Below are positions 10,851-21,755 of a DNA stretch of 64,000 nt, piece by piece. Numbering within the stretch: the first letter of the stretch is position 1; every line of letters begins with the position of its first letter. Under the pieces are notes generated by a model. It ran no database searches and was not told the DNA's origin. It saw only the letters and a program-made list of their open reading frames with translations. This DNA is from Macrostomum hystrix. Its lineage: Eukaryota; Platyhelminthes; Macrostomidae. The DNA lies in NCBI GenBank assembly GCA_950097015.1, contig CATNEN010000002.1, forward strand, positions 1,240,001-1,304,000, written 5' to 3'. Position numbers and translations under genes: made by a program.

Positions 10851-13800
10851 ATGTTAATTTCAGATTGGAATACCGTCTCCGTCGATGACATTCAGAACCT
10901 GTTTGCCTCTCGTCGTCTGAGTTACTCAGATGTTGCTACCAAGCCTCTGCCAGGACCCACACCTGTAGGGACAGTGTGGTCCAGGGCATGCATTCTGTTG
11001 GGCTTTGAGGACTCATTCATTCACCGACGCTGGCTGTATGACCAGTTTCGCAGGAACGCAGTAAAGATTTTAACAGATATATCAGACGATCCTGTCCACG
11101 ATGAAGTCCTAGACAAAGAAAGCGCCAATGAGGAGTAAGTATTTTGCTGGATTTTTAGATCAACTTTTGCAGTGTCATGCATGAATCCTGTTTACAATGG
11201 TCTTTAGTCAGGGCTCTTTTGAAACATCATGACCCTAACTTCATCGCATGTATACAAATAAGAGTCATTTCTTTGCAGTGAGCAGCCGATTTTTCATGCG
11301 AGACTGCACACGGCGATCATCCTAGATAGCAGCGGACGTCTGCAAAAGAACTGGCAGGACTTCATCTTTCCGCACTTCTCGACTATGCTCTCCTGTTGCT
11401 TATGCGTGCAGCGAAGCAGGGTGGCAGCTACCTCGGCAGAGGTGACGGCAGATGTCTACTGCCGGGTCACCTCCTGCAACGCTCGCTTCAGGCTAACATC
11501 ACAGGATAGTAGGTTGCTGTGGACTCTGAGGGCGAGCGGCCCCCTTAAACCGCACACTGTGAAGCCACGCCCACTGAGAGGTCATCGCCGAGAAGAGTTG
11601 GCCCAGCGAGTCAACTCCTCTAACGCATACTCTGTGTCTGCAGAGCTGGCTACGGATGGCATTACACCGGAAGTACCGACCTCTAGCGTGCTGCGAACTG
11701 CGGCATCTCAGGAGCGGTTGAAAGAAAGGTTTTCCCAGGATCAAATCATGGATATCCTAATGAACGGGGAAATGCTCGATCCCCCGTTCATCAGAGATGT
11801 GAACGTACGACCAGGTGTTGGCCACCCGCGCTTTGCCCTGCTCTATATGGACAAAGCAATTCGGCTTCTAAAAGTGCTTCACTGTCGCAATTTACCGATT
11901 CGTGTCGGTCTGGACTCAACTGGTGCGCCCCTGGCCGATGGACACGGTGCTTACTTGCATGCCCTGGCTCTGCATCATCCAATTGAAGGGGAAGCTCCAG
12001 TGCCAATTATGCTGCTTCTGTCCAACTCGCAGACTAAGTCCACTATAAAGTTTGCATTGGACACATTCATCACAGCAGCACGGAAATCCGTTGCTAGCCT
12101 AACAATGCTTCAAGCTGTCACTGACTTCAACATCCCCAGCCTGGCTGCACTTACCTATGCCCACCATGGAATGGACATTCTTCCATATTTACGACTCTGC
12201 TGCGCCGTGCTCCGTCGGTCCTTCTCACAGCGTGAGCTTCGGGGATTCTGCCTCGTGGGACTTGGCAGGAGCCATATTGTGCACGAGTTTACGAGCTGGA
12301 CAATAGTGACCTCATGGCAGGACAAAAGAGCCTCGTGCTATTGGAAGCACGTCTTTGGTGCGCTTGTACGCACAACGTGCCTCGCCAGAGCTAAAATGGT
12401 AGTTACAGCATTCTTTGGTCTGCTCCTTGCACCAACTCTGGAGGTTCTAGAACTTCCAATGGAGGAGCTCACATTGGGTGGCCAGAATGTGGCTGCAAAG
12501 CAGCTGCTGGACGCCGCCATTGCCGACGAACTGGATGATGTGGAGGAATTTATTCCTGCGGAGGAACTGCTCTACGCTAGACCCGACAATACAATCAAGA
12601 GGGCATCTCCATTTTGGCAGATCTTTCAAAATGTTCACCAACAACTGGAGAATCGATTTTCAGCCAACCTGGACGAGGAAGATTTCCGCGCTGTTCCGAA
12701 TCCATTCCGCTGTACTCCGTTGGCACGCAAGCTCCTTGACGTCATGTTGCCGTACCTGCCGCTCTTTACGAGCATAATGTCTGAGCCTTGGCGTTACGCC
12801 CGGGAAGAAATGTATGCTGCAACCCCTGAGTCGTTGCACAGCTTCCAGGAGGGCAGTACTGAACTCTGCATTCGCCTCATTAAGGGCAGCCTCCTTGATG
12901 ACCAGCGGCCAAGTGCCATGACTTTTGTTAGGACAATGCACAGAAAGCTGCCAGGAGTGTACCACCAGTTCCTGCGACCATTGGGAGTCTTTTTGCAACA
13001 GGAAGGCGTTCGCAGCGGCACCTCCGATTGCTCGGATAGTGAAGCAAATTCCTCCAACGAGCATCCAACTCATTTTATGCAGAATGATACAATGCCACGT
13101 ACTACCCCAGGGGCGTCTGTTCTTACTAACGAAAATTCTGTGCCCGGCTCCGTATCTGCCTCATCTGCTTCTGGACCCTCTGTGCCAGGCTCCGCATCTG
13201 CCTCTGGACCCTCTGTGCCAGGCTCCGCATCTGCCTCTGGACCCTCTGTGCCAGGCTCCGCATCTGCCTCATCTGCCTCTGTGCCAGGCTCCGCATCTGC
13301 CTCATCTGCCTCTGGACCCTCTGTGTTAGGCTCCGCATCTGCCTCATCTGCCTCTGGACCCTCTGTGCCAGGCTCCGCATCTGACTCTGGACCCTCTGTG
13401 CCAGGCTCCGCATCTGCCTCTGGACCCTCTGTGCCAGGCTCCGCATCTGCCTCATCTGCCTCTGTGCCAGGCTCCGCATCTGCCTCATCTGCCTCTGGAC
13501 CCTCTGTGCCAGGCTCCGCATCTGCCTCTGGACCCTCTGTGCCTGTTGGAAATTCCGTTCGTCCAAGCCAACGTTCAGCCGAGAATCCGTTCACAGCGAT
13601 GGAGTTCGAGGAGAATCTGACAGAGGAAGGAACACATTTTGCTGGTATCGTAAACAAGAAGCGCAAGCGTCCATCAGCCACCTACACTTCGCCGAAGCGA
13701 ACCGCTATCTTTGCCCAGTCATCCAGAGAAGTGCAGTTTGCAATGCTGAGGAACTACTCGACTTCTCGTAACGTGCCTTACGGCAACGATGTTTTAACAG

Positions 13801-14841
13801 TTCATGTCTCGAATGCTTGTACAGTTGACCATTTGCTGACAGCTTTGACGTTTGCAATGCGAGACCATTCCGAGTTTCGGCAGGCAGTCCAGCGACTTCC
13901 CGATGATTGCGCTCCCCTGACTGACTTTCTGCATGCAGCTGTCCAGGCTTTTACTCATGAGAGTATCCATTTCGCTCGGGCTCGGCTGCTCCTGCGTTGT
14001 CCTGAATTGCACCGGCGTGGCGCTGTCGTGAGGCGCCGGTCCAGCACTTCCAAGGAAATCGATATAAGCCTATTCCAGGGAGCGCTGGATGTTACTACCT
14101 GGGTGCTCGGAGAGTTTCATGCTATAACTCAGCGTGTGGGTTGCCCCTTCTGCCGCAAAGAGGAGACACGGCGCTTCTACCAACTTGTGCTTCCAACTCC
14201 GGAGCAAGCGCCCTCTGGTGACAGCCGCCGGATCTTAATGTCTCCCGAGGCCTATCTTCGGGAAGTATTTACTTCTGGCGACCGCTGTGTGGAATGCCTC
14301 GACTGTAACCTCGACTCGCGCTACTTACACCATCCCCGCTTTGCCAACTTTCCACCGCCAGTTGTGGTTGTGGGCATTCCAGATTCGGCAACGGGTCGGG
14401 AGACTCTCCCACCTCACTCAGTCATGCATCCTTTCCCGGAGGACGGATCCATTCAGTAAGTGCACACTGGTTCAATGCGCCGTTTGTGATTCTTACATAT
14501 TCAGGCTAGCTAATTTCAGCATGTGTTGGGCATCGTTAATAAAAAACTTGACTTCGTTAACAAAAAATTTAACGGTTTAACTAGTTAATGACTAGTATCT
14601 TGGGTGCAAGCTTCGAATGTATGGAATTTTATTCACTAATTTTAGTTACAATCTCTGTTGCACAACAATTGCTGTGCCCGGTCATTTCTACGGCCGCATC
14701 GTTCGTGGAAACACCCATTACATCTACGATGACGCAGCATCTAGTGCTCAAGGCAAACTGCCATTTTATAAGGAGGGTCGGCAGCGGAACCGTGGCAGAC
14801 CGACTCTTTTAGTCTACATCGTCGGAACGTGCCGTTGCTGA
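10851..14841 (+). CDS. DDE transposase fused to USP-like protease
   Basis: Three exons: 10851-11134, 11279-14455 and 14646-14841. The GTAAGT donors and TTTGCAG/TTTTAG acceptors join in frame to 1,218 residues. An extra 5' exon (10692-10735) also splices in frame onto 10866, in which case the start could be the ATG at 10732. Order of domains: Cys cluster near 134-161 (CRVTSC, FLYWCH/MULE-finger-like); DDE-type core with LDSTG at D307 and VTDFN at D377; Ser/Ala/Gly/Pro repeat linker about 715-850; then a ubiquitin-specific-protease-like domain. The latter has a Cys box (NACTVDHLLTAL, C942), paired zinc cysteines (CPFC 1050-1053, CVECLDC 1098-1104) and, across the last intron, a His box (HYNLCCTTIAVPGHF, H1167) followed by YDD 1181-1183. 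The presence of Cys, His and Asp suggests an active deubiquitinase or related isopeptidase. Transposase family and third acidic residue are inferred, not proven. Confidence 0.88.
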
Positions 14842-16600
14842 TGGTCTATGCCTCAAGGACATGGTGTTAAATTTTCTGCTTGTAGTTTGCAGTAGTTTAG
14901 GGCAACAGAATATTTCATGTTACGAGTATATAGTACCAACCATTTTTGTGTGGGGTGATGTGTAGAGCGACAGAGCGCACAAATGCACGACGAGAAGAGT
15001 TGGCAAATGATTGCAGATATTATTTTGTTTGTCGCCAATTTTCAGATCTCGACGATCTGCAGATTTTTAGGTCTCTTTCAAATTTTTGCCAATTGTAGTC
15101 AGTTGCCAATAGCAATAATAATACTATGGGCTTGTTCTTGACCTTGCACTCGAGTATTTGGGCATTTTAAAGTCATTGTTTTTATGTTTGATTCATGCAT
15201 CAGGATATATACTGCTGATAGTGTTTTTTTCCGCATGGGTGTCACATGGCAAAAACGCACTGAGGAAGTGTTGCCCGCTTTTTGAACATGATAATGAGAA
15301 TATTTTGTCCATGTTGTTTTTCGTCACAGAGCCAATTGATGATGGATGATATGGATGATAAAGAAATTTGTTGTAAATATCCAATCCCTCTCAAATAGTG
15401 TAGAAATTAACAATGGAGAAATAACGGATCACCTCTTCTTCCCTACCCTGCATCTACTCCCTTCTTGCAGATGCGACGCTTTTAAGATCTTAGTGTACTC
15501 GTTTCTAACCTAGCCGGCGTTCTCCAATTCCTAATATAGTACCGTCCTATACCGTAAAAACACCGTAAATAGTCCTTCAACTTGTTCTCTTTTGATGTGG
15601 TCTGCTTATGTTAACCCAGCTATCCAATTCTTATAACTCTAGCTAACGTTGCATTTCTACATTTGTAGCACATTCGCACCCTGATATGCTCATTTGTGCT
15701 GCTCCTCATACTAACGCATTTGCAGTGTTTATGTCGTTGTCGAAATGGCAATGTATGTCTTCTACGCTTCTATACTTTTATGTGGGCAATGGCGCCCAGC
15801 CCAGCAGACAGCAGAATTGAGCGTTTATGTACTTTTTGGTCGCGCAATTCGTTGTTTTCATTTTGCCCTTTTAGTATACTCAAAATAATATACTTCTTAT
15901 TCTCGCTTTCAGTTTACTCATGAACGAGTTTCGTTTTAATTTTTGTGTGCTACATGTACAGTTTCGGAGGGTTAAAGTTTTCTATTTTGTGCGACGAGCT
16001 GCATTTTGTCCAGTTAAAGCTGGTTCAAAATAAGAAAAAAATTAAAATTCATATTTCCCTTTAAAGGCTTTTGCCGAACTGAAAAGTTGCAAGACCAACT
16101 TGCAGAATACGCGTTATAACAGCAGACTTTTTATGCCATGCGATGAAAAAAGTTGTAGTCTTCTTGCCATGCAGCATAAGTAACAGATTACGATAGAAAA
16201 AATTAAAATGCATTTCCATAGAAGACAGAATTGCAAGCGTACTAAGAGGTGACGTCAATTGCAGTTATAGATTCTCGTATTAGCTGTGGTCCTTCGACAT
16301 TACTACAGACAGCAAACATCTTAATATTAGAAAACGACAATGTCAACCAGCAAATTTGTCGACAGCACACACAAAAAACATTCCATTTACTCTCTCGGGC
16401 ACCAGATGTAAAACTTACTCGCTCGCTTATTCGCCAATAAGGATGATTATTGCTTAGCAGTCTTGTCTGCAAAGCAATAATCATCCTTATTGGCGACGTG
16501 CTCAAGTAGTTCTGCGCATAGCGATTGCTGCTCAAAACTGTTCCGCCGAATACCAAAAAGCGGTAAAGGAGAAAATAATAGCACACCCAAGAGCATTAAT
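14842..16600. other. Interior spacer of the large transposon
   Basis: AT-rich DNA between the two convergent genes. Only short open frames without features occur. The one clear structure is the hairpin at 16431-16496. It presumably includes the 3' UTRs of both genes. Confidence 0.45.
16431..16496. repeat. 30-bp-stem inverted repeat (hairpin)
   Basis: TCGCCAATAAGGATGATTAT... pairs with ...ATAATCATCCTTATTGGCGA. The stem is 30 bp with a single A:A mismatch and a 6-nt loop (TCTTGT). It lies between the 3' ends of the convergent genes in the transposon, 105 bp past the stop of the minus-strand gene. Confidence 0.9.
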
Positions 16601-17809
16601 TTACATCTGGACCATTCTTCTGGTAAAATAAGTCTTACGACCTGTCCCACCAGTAATATCACTCAGATCAGCCTTCCTCTTTCGTCGCTTCTTCTTTTCA
16701 TCTCCATCTCTCTCCTTTGCCGCCGCCGCCTGCTCTCGCTCTTCCACCGCCTCTCGCTCCCTCGCCGCCGCCGCCTCTCGCTCCCTCGCCGCCGCCGCCT
16801 GCTCTCGCTCTTCCACCGCCTCTCGCTCCCTCGCCGCCGCCGCCTCTCGCCGCTCCCTCGCCGCCGCCGCCTGCTCTCGCTCTTTCGCCGCCTCTCGCTC
16901 CCTCGCCGCCGCCGCCTGCTCTCGCTCTTTCGCCGCCTCTCGCTCCCTCGCCGCCACCTGCTCTCGCTCTTTCGCCGACTCTCGCTCTCTCGCCGCCGCC
17001 GCCTGCTCTTGCTCTTCCGCCGCCTCTCGCTCCCTAGCCGCCGCCGCCTGCTCTCGCTCTTTCGCCGACTCTCGCTCTCTCGCCGCCGCCGCCTGCTCTC
17101 GCTCTTCCGCCGCCTCTCGCTCCCTAGCCGCCGCCGCCTGCTCTCGCTCTTTCGCCGCCTCTCGCTCCCTCGCCGCCACCTGCTCTCGCTCTTCCACCGC
17201 CTCTCGCTCCCTCGCTGCCGCCGCCTTTCGTTCTCCCGCTGTCGCTGGCATGTCCACACTCCCAACTGCTGCAGCTACACGAACTTCGGCTTGCAACTGC
17301 CGAATGCAGGCGATAGAAATGTTCAATACAGAAATTAATTCCACTGGCGAAAACGATGCGGCCAATTCGAGATGCCTCAACGCCTCTGATATGTGCTCCG
17401 CAACAGACGGGCGACACATTTCCTTGTCCACAACCTTCCATCCATTGCTTTCGAGCCACACCTTACCCGCTTCTGCAGCCTTGCACCGCTTTGAAAAATC
17501 CTGACGGCAATCAGCTTCCATACTTCGAGTGCGAAAGATAGCTATACCATTACTGTATGCAAGTGCATTACCATCTTCAGTCAGGTATTGAAATGAAGTA
17601 CCTTTCACAGTTCGAATTTTGCTATTAGCAAATTTTATGCCAAGGATACTAGCAGCACCACGGACACAGGCAGCAGACAGTTCAATGCCGACAACAATAT
17701 CTTTCGGAATGAAATCCGGCAATGGCCCGTTGGGCTCAAATTTGTAATATGGGTCCTTGATGAAGGCCTGGAAAAATTGAAAACTTAGCATATAGTTCAT
17801 GTTCTTCAT
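16601..17809 (-). CDS. Charged coiled-coil protein in the large transposon
   Basis: The minus-strand frame encodes 402 residues. Residues about 18-195 are non-repetitive (KDPYYKFEPNGPLPDFIPKD, then a mixed globular-looking region with scattered Cys). Residues about 195-370 are near-perfect 14-15-residue repeats of the type AAAREREAAEEREQ, a long highly charged helix or coiled coil. A basic patch KKKRRKRKA follows and looks like a nuclear signal. The first 16 residues may be intronic: TTTTTCCAG just before GCCTTCATC is a good acceptor, so the true start may lie further out, possibly within the 111-bp array. It is convergent with the transposase gene. I recognise no family. As the only other gene in the element, a DNA- or transposase-binding accessory role is a guess. 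Confidence 0.65.
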   Translation of the reverse strand: MKNMNYMLSFQFFQAFIKDPYYKFEPNGPLPDFIPKDIVVGIELSAACVRGAASILGIKFANSKIRTVKGTSFQYLTEDGNALAYSNGIAIFRTRSMEADCRQDFSKRCKAAEAGKVWLESNGWKVVDKEMCRPSVAEHISEALRHLELAASFSPVELISVLNISIACIRQLQAEVRVAAAVGSVDMPATAGERKAAAAREREAVEEREQVAAREREAAKEREQAAAAREREAAEEREQAAAARERESAKEREQAAAAREREAAEEQEQAAAARERESAKEREQVAAREREAAKEREQAAAAREREAAKEREQAAAARERREAAAAREREAVEEREQAAAAREREAAAAREREAVEEREQAAAAKERDGDEKKKRRKRKADLSDITGGTGRKTYFTRRMVQM

Positions 17810-17816
17810 AGAAAAT

Positions 17817-18940
17817 ATATGTTTAGTCTAGACAGATAACAATTGGTGTTCTACTTTCAACACAAATATTTAGACAAGAATGGGTGGAACATGAAGGAAC
17901 AAGACTTTCATGTTCTTTATGGACCATGGATGTTTAGTCTAGACAGATAACAATTGGTGCTCTACTTTCAACGCAAATATATAGACAAGAATAGACGGAA
18001 CATGAAGGAACAAGAATTTCATGTTCTTTATGGACCATGGATGTTTAGTCTAGACAGATAACAATTGGTGCTCTACTTTCAACGCAAATATATAGACAAG
18101 AATAGACGGAACATGAAGGAACAAGAGTTTCATGTTCTTTATGGACCATGGATGTTTAGTCTAGACAGATAACAATTGGTGCTCTACTTTCAACACAAAT
18201 ATTTAGACAAGAATGGGTGGAACATGAAGGAACAAGACTTTCATGTTCTTTATGGACCATGGATGTTTAGTCTAGACAGATAACAATTGGTGCTCTACTT
18301 TCAACGCAAATATATAGACAAGAATAGACGGAACATGAAGGAACAAGAATTTCATGTTCTTTATGGACCATGGATGTTTAGTCTAGACAGATAACAATTG
18401 GTGCTCTACTTTCAACACAAATATATAGACAAGAATAGACGGAACATGAAGGAACAAGAATTTCATGTTCTTTATGGACCATGGATGTTTAGTCTAGACA
18501 GATAACAATTGGTGCTCTACTTTCAACGCAAATATATAGACAAGAATAGACGGAACATGAAGGAACAAGAATTTCATGTTCTTTATGGACCATGAATGTT
18601 TAGTCTAGACAGATAACAATTGGTGCTCTACTTTCAACGCAAATATATAGACAAGAATAGACGGAACATGAAGGAACAAGAATTTCATGTTCTTTTTGGA
18701 CCATGGATGTTTAGTCTAGACAGATAACAATTGGTGCTCTACTTTCAACACAAATATATAGACAAGAATAGACGGAACATGAAGGAACAAGAATTTCATG
18801 TTCTTTATGGACCATGGATGTTTAGTCTAGACAGATAACAATTGGTGCTCTACTTTCAACACAAATATATAGACAAGAATAGACGGAACATGAAGGAACA
18901 AGAATTTCATGTTCTTTATGGACCATGGATGTTTAGTCTA
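17817..18940 (-). repeat. 111-bp subterminal tandem array, right arm
   Basis: About 10 copies of the same 111-bp unit as at 8341-10612, in inverted orientation, with the same variant sites. The two innermost repeated variants (ATATTTAGACAAGAATGGGTGG at about 17865 and 18200) are not seen in the left arm. Copy number differs twofold between the arms, so the arrays change length independently. Confidence 0.93.
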
Positions 18941-20314
18941 GACAAAGACAAATAGTAACAACTGACCTATTTTCAACACAAAAATAAAGATAAGAATGTA
19001 TGGAACATGAAGGAACGATGTCAAGAATTTCATATTAAGTAAGTTAGTTAGAGTTTAATGAGTTGATTAAAGACAAGATAGAAAATTAATATTATTAATA
19101 TTAGTCTATATTATCTTATCATCTATCTCATCTTATCAGCCTTATTTGATGTTCCAAGAAACGTAAAATACTTTTTTCTTCTTTATCTGCGACTGCATGG
19201 CATTATAAATTTCATGGGACTTGTCAACCATTTGTTTGATTCCATGTATATAAATGTACAAAAATGAGGAACTCAATTATAATGTATAATAATGCCAATG
19301 GAAAGAACCAATTGAAATGAATGGCAAGTAGATGCTCAATATAATTAATTATGTAGGATTGTAATGTAGGTAAGCAATAAATGAGCTTGCACTGATACAC
19401 ACCAATAATTGACACTACTGCACTGAGAATGAGGTAAAAAATGCACAGTGTTGCCAACCAATGAGTCAATGACTTGTTTACATTGCTTGTATAGGCCTAA
19501 TCTTTGTTCTTTATGAGTGTCCAAGTACACTATTCAGTACACTAGGTCATAAGTACAAGGACCACTAGAAGAAGAGTGGTCCTTGCACAAGTCTTGCTTA
19601 CATTCAAAGTGGGAGAAGTAACTGATGCAATAACTAACAACAGACTGAGTGCAGTCTTCTCGGATATAATCGAATATCTTTAATGTTAATTTTGGTTTTA
19701 ACTCTAAGTTAGACTTTAGTTTTTGTCGACATTGTTGTCTCCAGCGGCAAATGTTTTGTTAGTTTGCTTGGAATAATTTTGATAACGCCGGGGAGAAATT
19801 TGTGACATTTTATGTTCATGTATAATGACGTCGATCTCAGCAACTAGGGCCATCGCAAAGTTGCGGTTTTCGAATTTTTGTAGTTTAGGAGAGTAGCTAT
19901 GCGATATGTGTGCTTTCGCAATGTACCCTATAATACGTTCTTTTATCGCAGCAAGACACCACATACTTCAGCCGATTTAGTTTCTCCGACGTGCCTAAAA
20001 GGCAAAGAATTTGATGCCTTGATTTGAAATTTCACACAGTTATTACTGGCACGTGCCTATGTAGGATTTAGAAATCATCGCACGAATTAGTTGATATGTG
20101 CATCTTTGGGAAGCCATCCTCACGCCATCCTCACGCCATCCTCATGCTTTCATATTTTAGAGCCATTCACACGCACGACCATGGCATATATCGATGCAAA
20201 AACAGGCATTGCATATCTGTCTTCATCGTATCTGCTAATTTTAGGCAGTATCGCAGCCATCGCACGTTGTTTTCAAATATCGTGAGGATGGCATGAGGCT
20301 AGGTTTACGTCAGT
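18941..20314 (-). repeat. Right terminal inverted repeat, unique part
   Basis: Inverted copy of 6967-8340. It ends ...GGTTTACGTCAGT at 20314, immediately followed by the octamer AGCTGATT. Confidence 0.9.
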
Positions 20315-20322
20315 AGCTGATT
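20315..20322 (+). repeat. 8-bp target site duplication, right copy
   Basis: AGCTGATT, identical to 6959-6966, abutting the right terminus of the large transposon. Confidence 0.9.
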
Positions 20323-20845
20323 CGCATCAATGCCAATCCGATCCTTTGTTCTGTGACAGATCCTTAAACATGGCAAAGCACCTTCTATTTGTTGGGTGAT
20401 TTGCAACAACCAGTGCAAATACAGAACCACCATGCCTGTTCACCTGCTCGACGCAGTTACTATAATGCTTTGCTTTAGAAATTCTGCTTTGAGCAGATAA
20501 ATAGGAATAAGCCGTAGAATGATGGGCTTGCCCCCCATCAATGGTTTCAGCATTATATGGCTAGAATGGTGCTGCCTTTGCTGGGCTGTCCTCTGCGTAA
20601 CCGAACAAATTTTTGCACCTAAACCTGACTGACGGTTGGACGTACATCTCGTCAAATAATACTACGCATTTTAGCTGAGGTCCACGTAACGTTGTAAAAA
20701 CTGTCCGAATGGTCTCTTCGGAGTCCGCGTGTGTTCCAACTTCTCCAAGTCCAGCCAAACGTGTTCGCAGTGTCCGCTGATGGGGCAGAGGTAGCAGATT
20801 ACGAAAATTAAGCTGCGAATACGCCGAACTACTTATCAGGTAAAT
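20323..20845 (-). pseudogene. P-element/THAP9-type transposase relic, upstream half
   Basis: Minus-strand segments in shifting frames read LNFRNLLPLPHQRTLRTRLAG, then VVLFDEMYVQPSVRFRCKNL, then KPLMGGKPIILRLIPIYLLK, then GGSVFALVVANHPTNRRCF. These are the successive conserved blocks of P-element/THAP9 transposases: the PLPS-RTL block, the first catalytic Asp in LFDEM, and the helices before the D-x-x-H-L-x-K block. At least two frameshifts show it is dead. It continues into 6958-6673 once the intervening transposon is removed. The 5' side is cut by a 24-bp minisatellite. Confidence 0.75.
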
Positions 20846-20862
20846 TAGAGCAGACTGTCTTC

Positions 20863-21296
20863 TAGATGTGGCCTCTTCTTCAATTCTAGTTGTGGCCTCT
20901 GCTTCGATTCTAGTTGTGGCCTCTGCTACTATTCTAGTTGTGGCCTCTGCTACTATTCTAGTTGTGGCCTCTGCTACTATTCTAGTTGTGGCCTCTGCTA
21001 CTATTCTAGTTGTGGCCTCTGCTACTATTCTAGTTGTGGCCTCTGCTACTATATTCTAGTTGTGGCCTCTGCTACTATTCTAGTTGTGGCCTCTGCTACT
21101 ATTCTAGTTGTGGCCTCTGCTACTATTCTAGTTGTGGCCTCTGCTACTATTCTAGTTGTGGCCTCTGCTACTATTCTAGTTGTGGCCTCTGCTACTATTC
21201 TAGTTGTGGCCTCTGCTACTATTCTAGTTGTGGCCTCTGCTACTATTCTAGTTGTGGCCTCTGCTACTATTCTAGTTATGGCCTCTGCTACTATTC
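20863..21296 (+). repeat. 24-bp minisatellite, about 18 copies
   Basis: Head-to-tail 24-bp units of the form TTCTAGTTGTGGCCTCTGCT followed by ACTA. Early units have TTCG/TTCA variants, one unit carries an extra AT (about 21053), and a GTTATGG variant lies near the end. Because 24 is a multiple of 3, all frames stay open; no coding role is implied. Confidence 0.95.
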
Positions 21297-21755
21297 TTTG
21301 GTTTGGTTTCCTATCATTCTCCTCAAGCCGCAAGTGGATTGAAGAAACTGAGCAATGTTTTTTCTCAAACTTTTTTCTGTTGCTCAGTTTTTTTCTGATT
21401 GAGCTGTCAGACATGCTTTGAGTTTTCGCGCCAGCTGCTGCTGCTGCTGCTGTTGCTTTTCGCCACAGCTGCTGCTCAGTAGAAGCTCATTCTTCGGTTG
21501 AATGAGTGGGGACTAAATCATAAGCGAGAATGAATTCAAGTTAAGGCTTGATTTCTAACGCTTTTTACTGCCACAGCAGATGTTCCTGGAAATCCTGGAA
21601 ATCACAGAATCACTGCTTCCTTTATACTTACAATTGCTCAAGTTATTCATAGCTGACAGAAATAAGAACAGCGTCAACCAACTCACCTCACCAACCAGCT
21701 CACCTAATCGCACGGTTTACGAAATTTCAGAGTGCTGCCAGATTCCCAAAAGAAA
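21297..21755. other. Upstream region of the four-exon gene
   Basis: Contains a short (CTG)n stretch at about 21435-21455 and presumably the 5' UTR and promoter of the gene starting at 21756. No other gene is seen. Confidence 0.35.

Larger units (their letters stand above)
6967..20314 (+). mobile_element. 13.3 kb DNA transposon with long inverted repeats
   Basis: The element is 13,348 bp. Its ends are exact inverted copies starting ACTGACGTAAACCTAGCC, flanked by AGCTGATT on both sides. The left and right 1,374-bp terminal repeats are collinear: the same landmarks lie 350 and 845 bp from each end. This implies recent insertion or arm correction. Each repeat continues inward into a 111-bp tandem array. 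The interior carries a spliced transposase-protease fusion gene (plus) and a convergent coiled-coil gene (minus), with a strong hairpin between them. An 8-bp duplication is known for MULE/Mutator, hAT, P and KDZ groups; the transposase core looks most MULE-like. The insertion interrupts a P-type transposase relic. Extent is well supported; superfamily is an inference. Confidence 0.9.

Noticed and set aside
13070-13681. Minus-strand acidic and Gln/Arg-rich frames opposite the transposase linker
   Set aside because: Shadow of the coding Ser/Ala/Gly/Pro repeat on the plus strand, which has far better support.
16490-17338. Plus-strand Arg/Leu/Ser-rich frame of 282 codons
   Set aside because: Antisense shadow of the coiled-coil repeats; the minus-strand frame has a non-repetitive domain and a basic tail.
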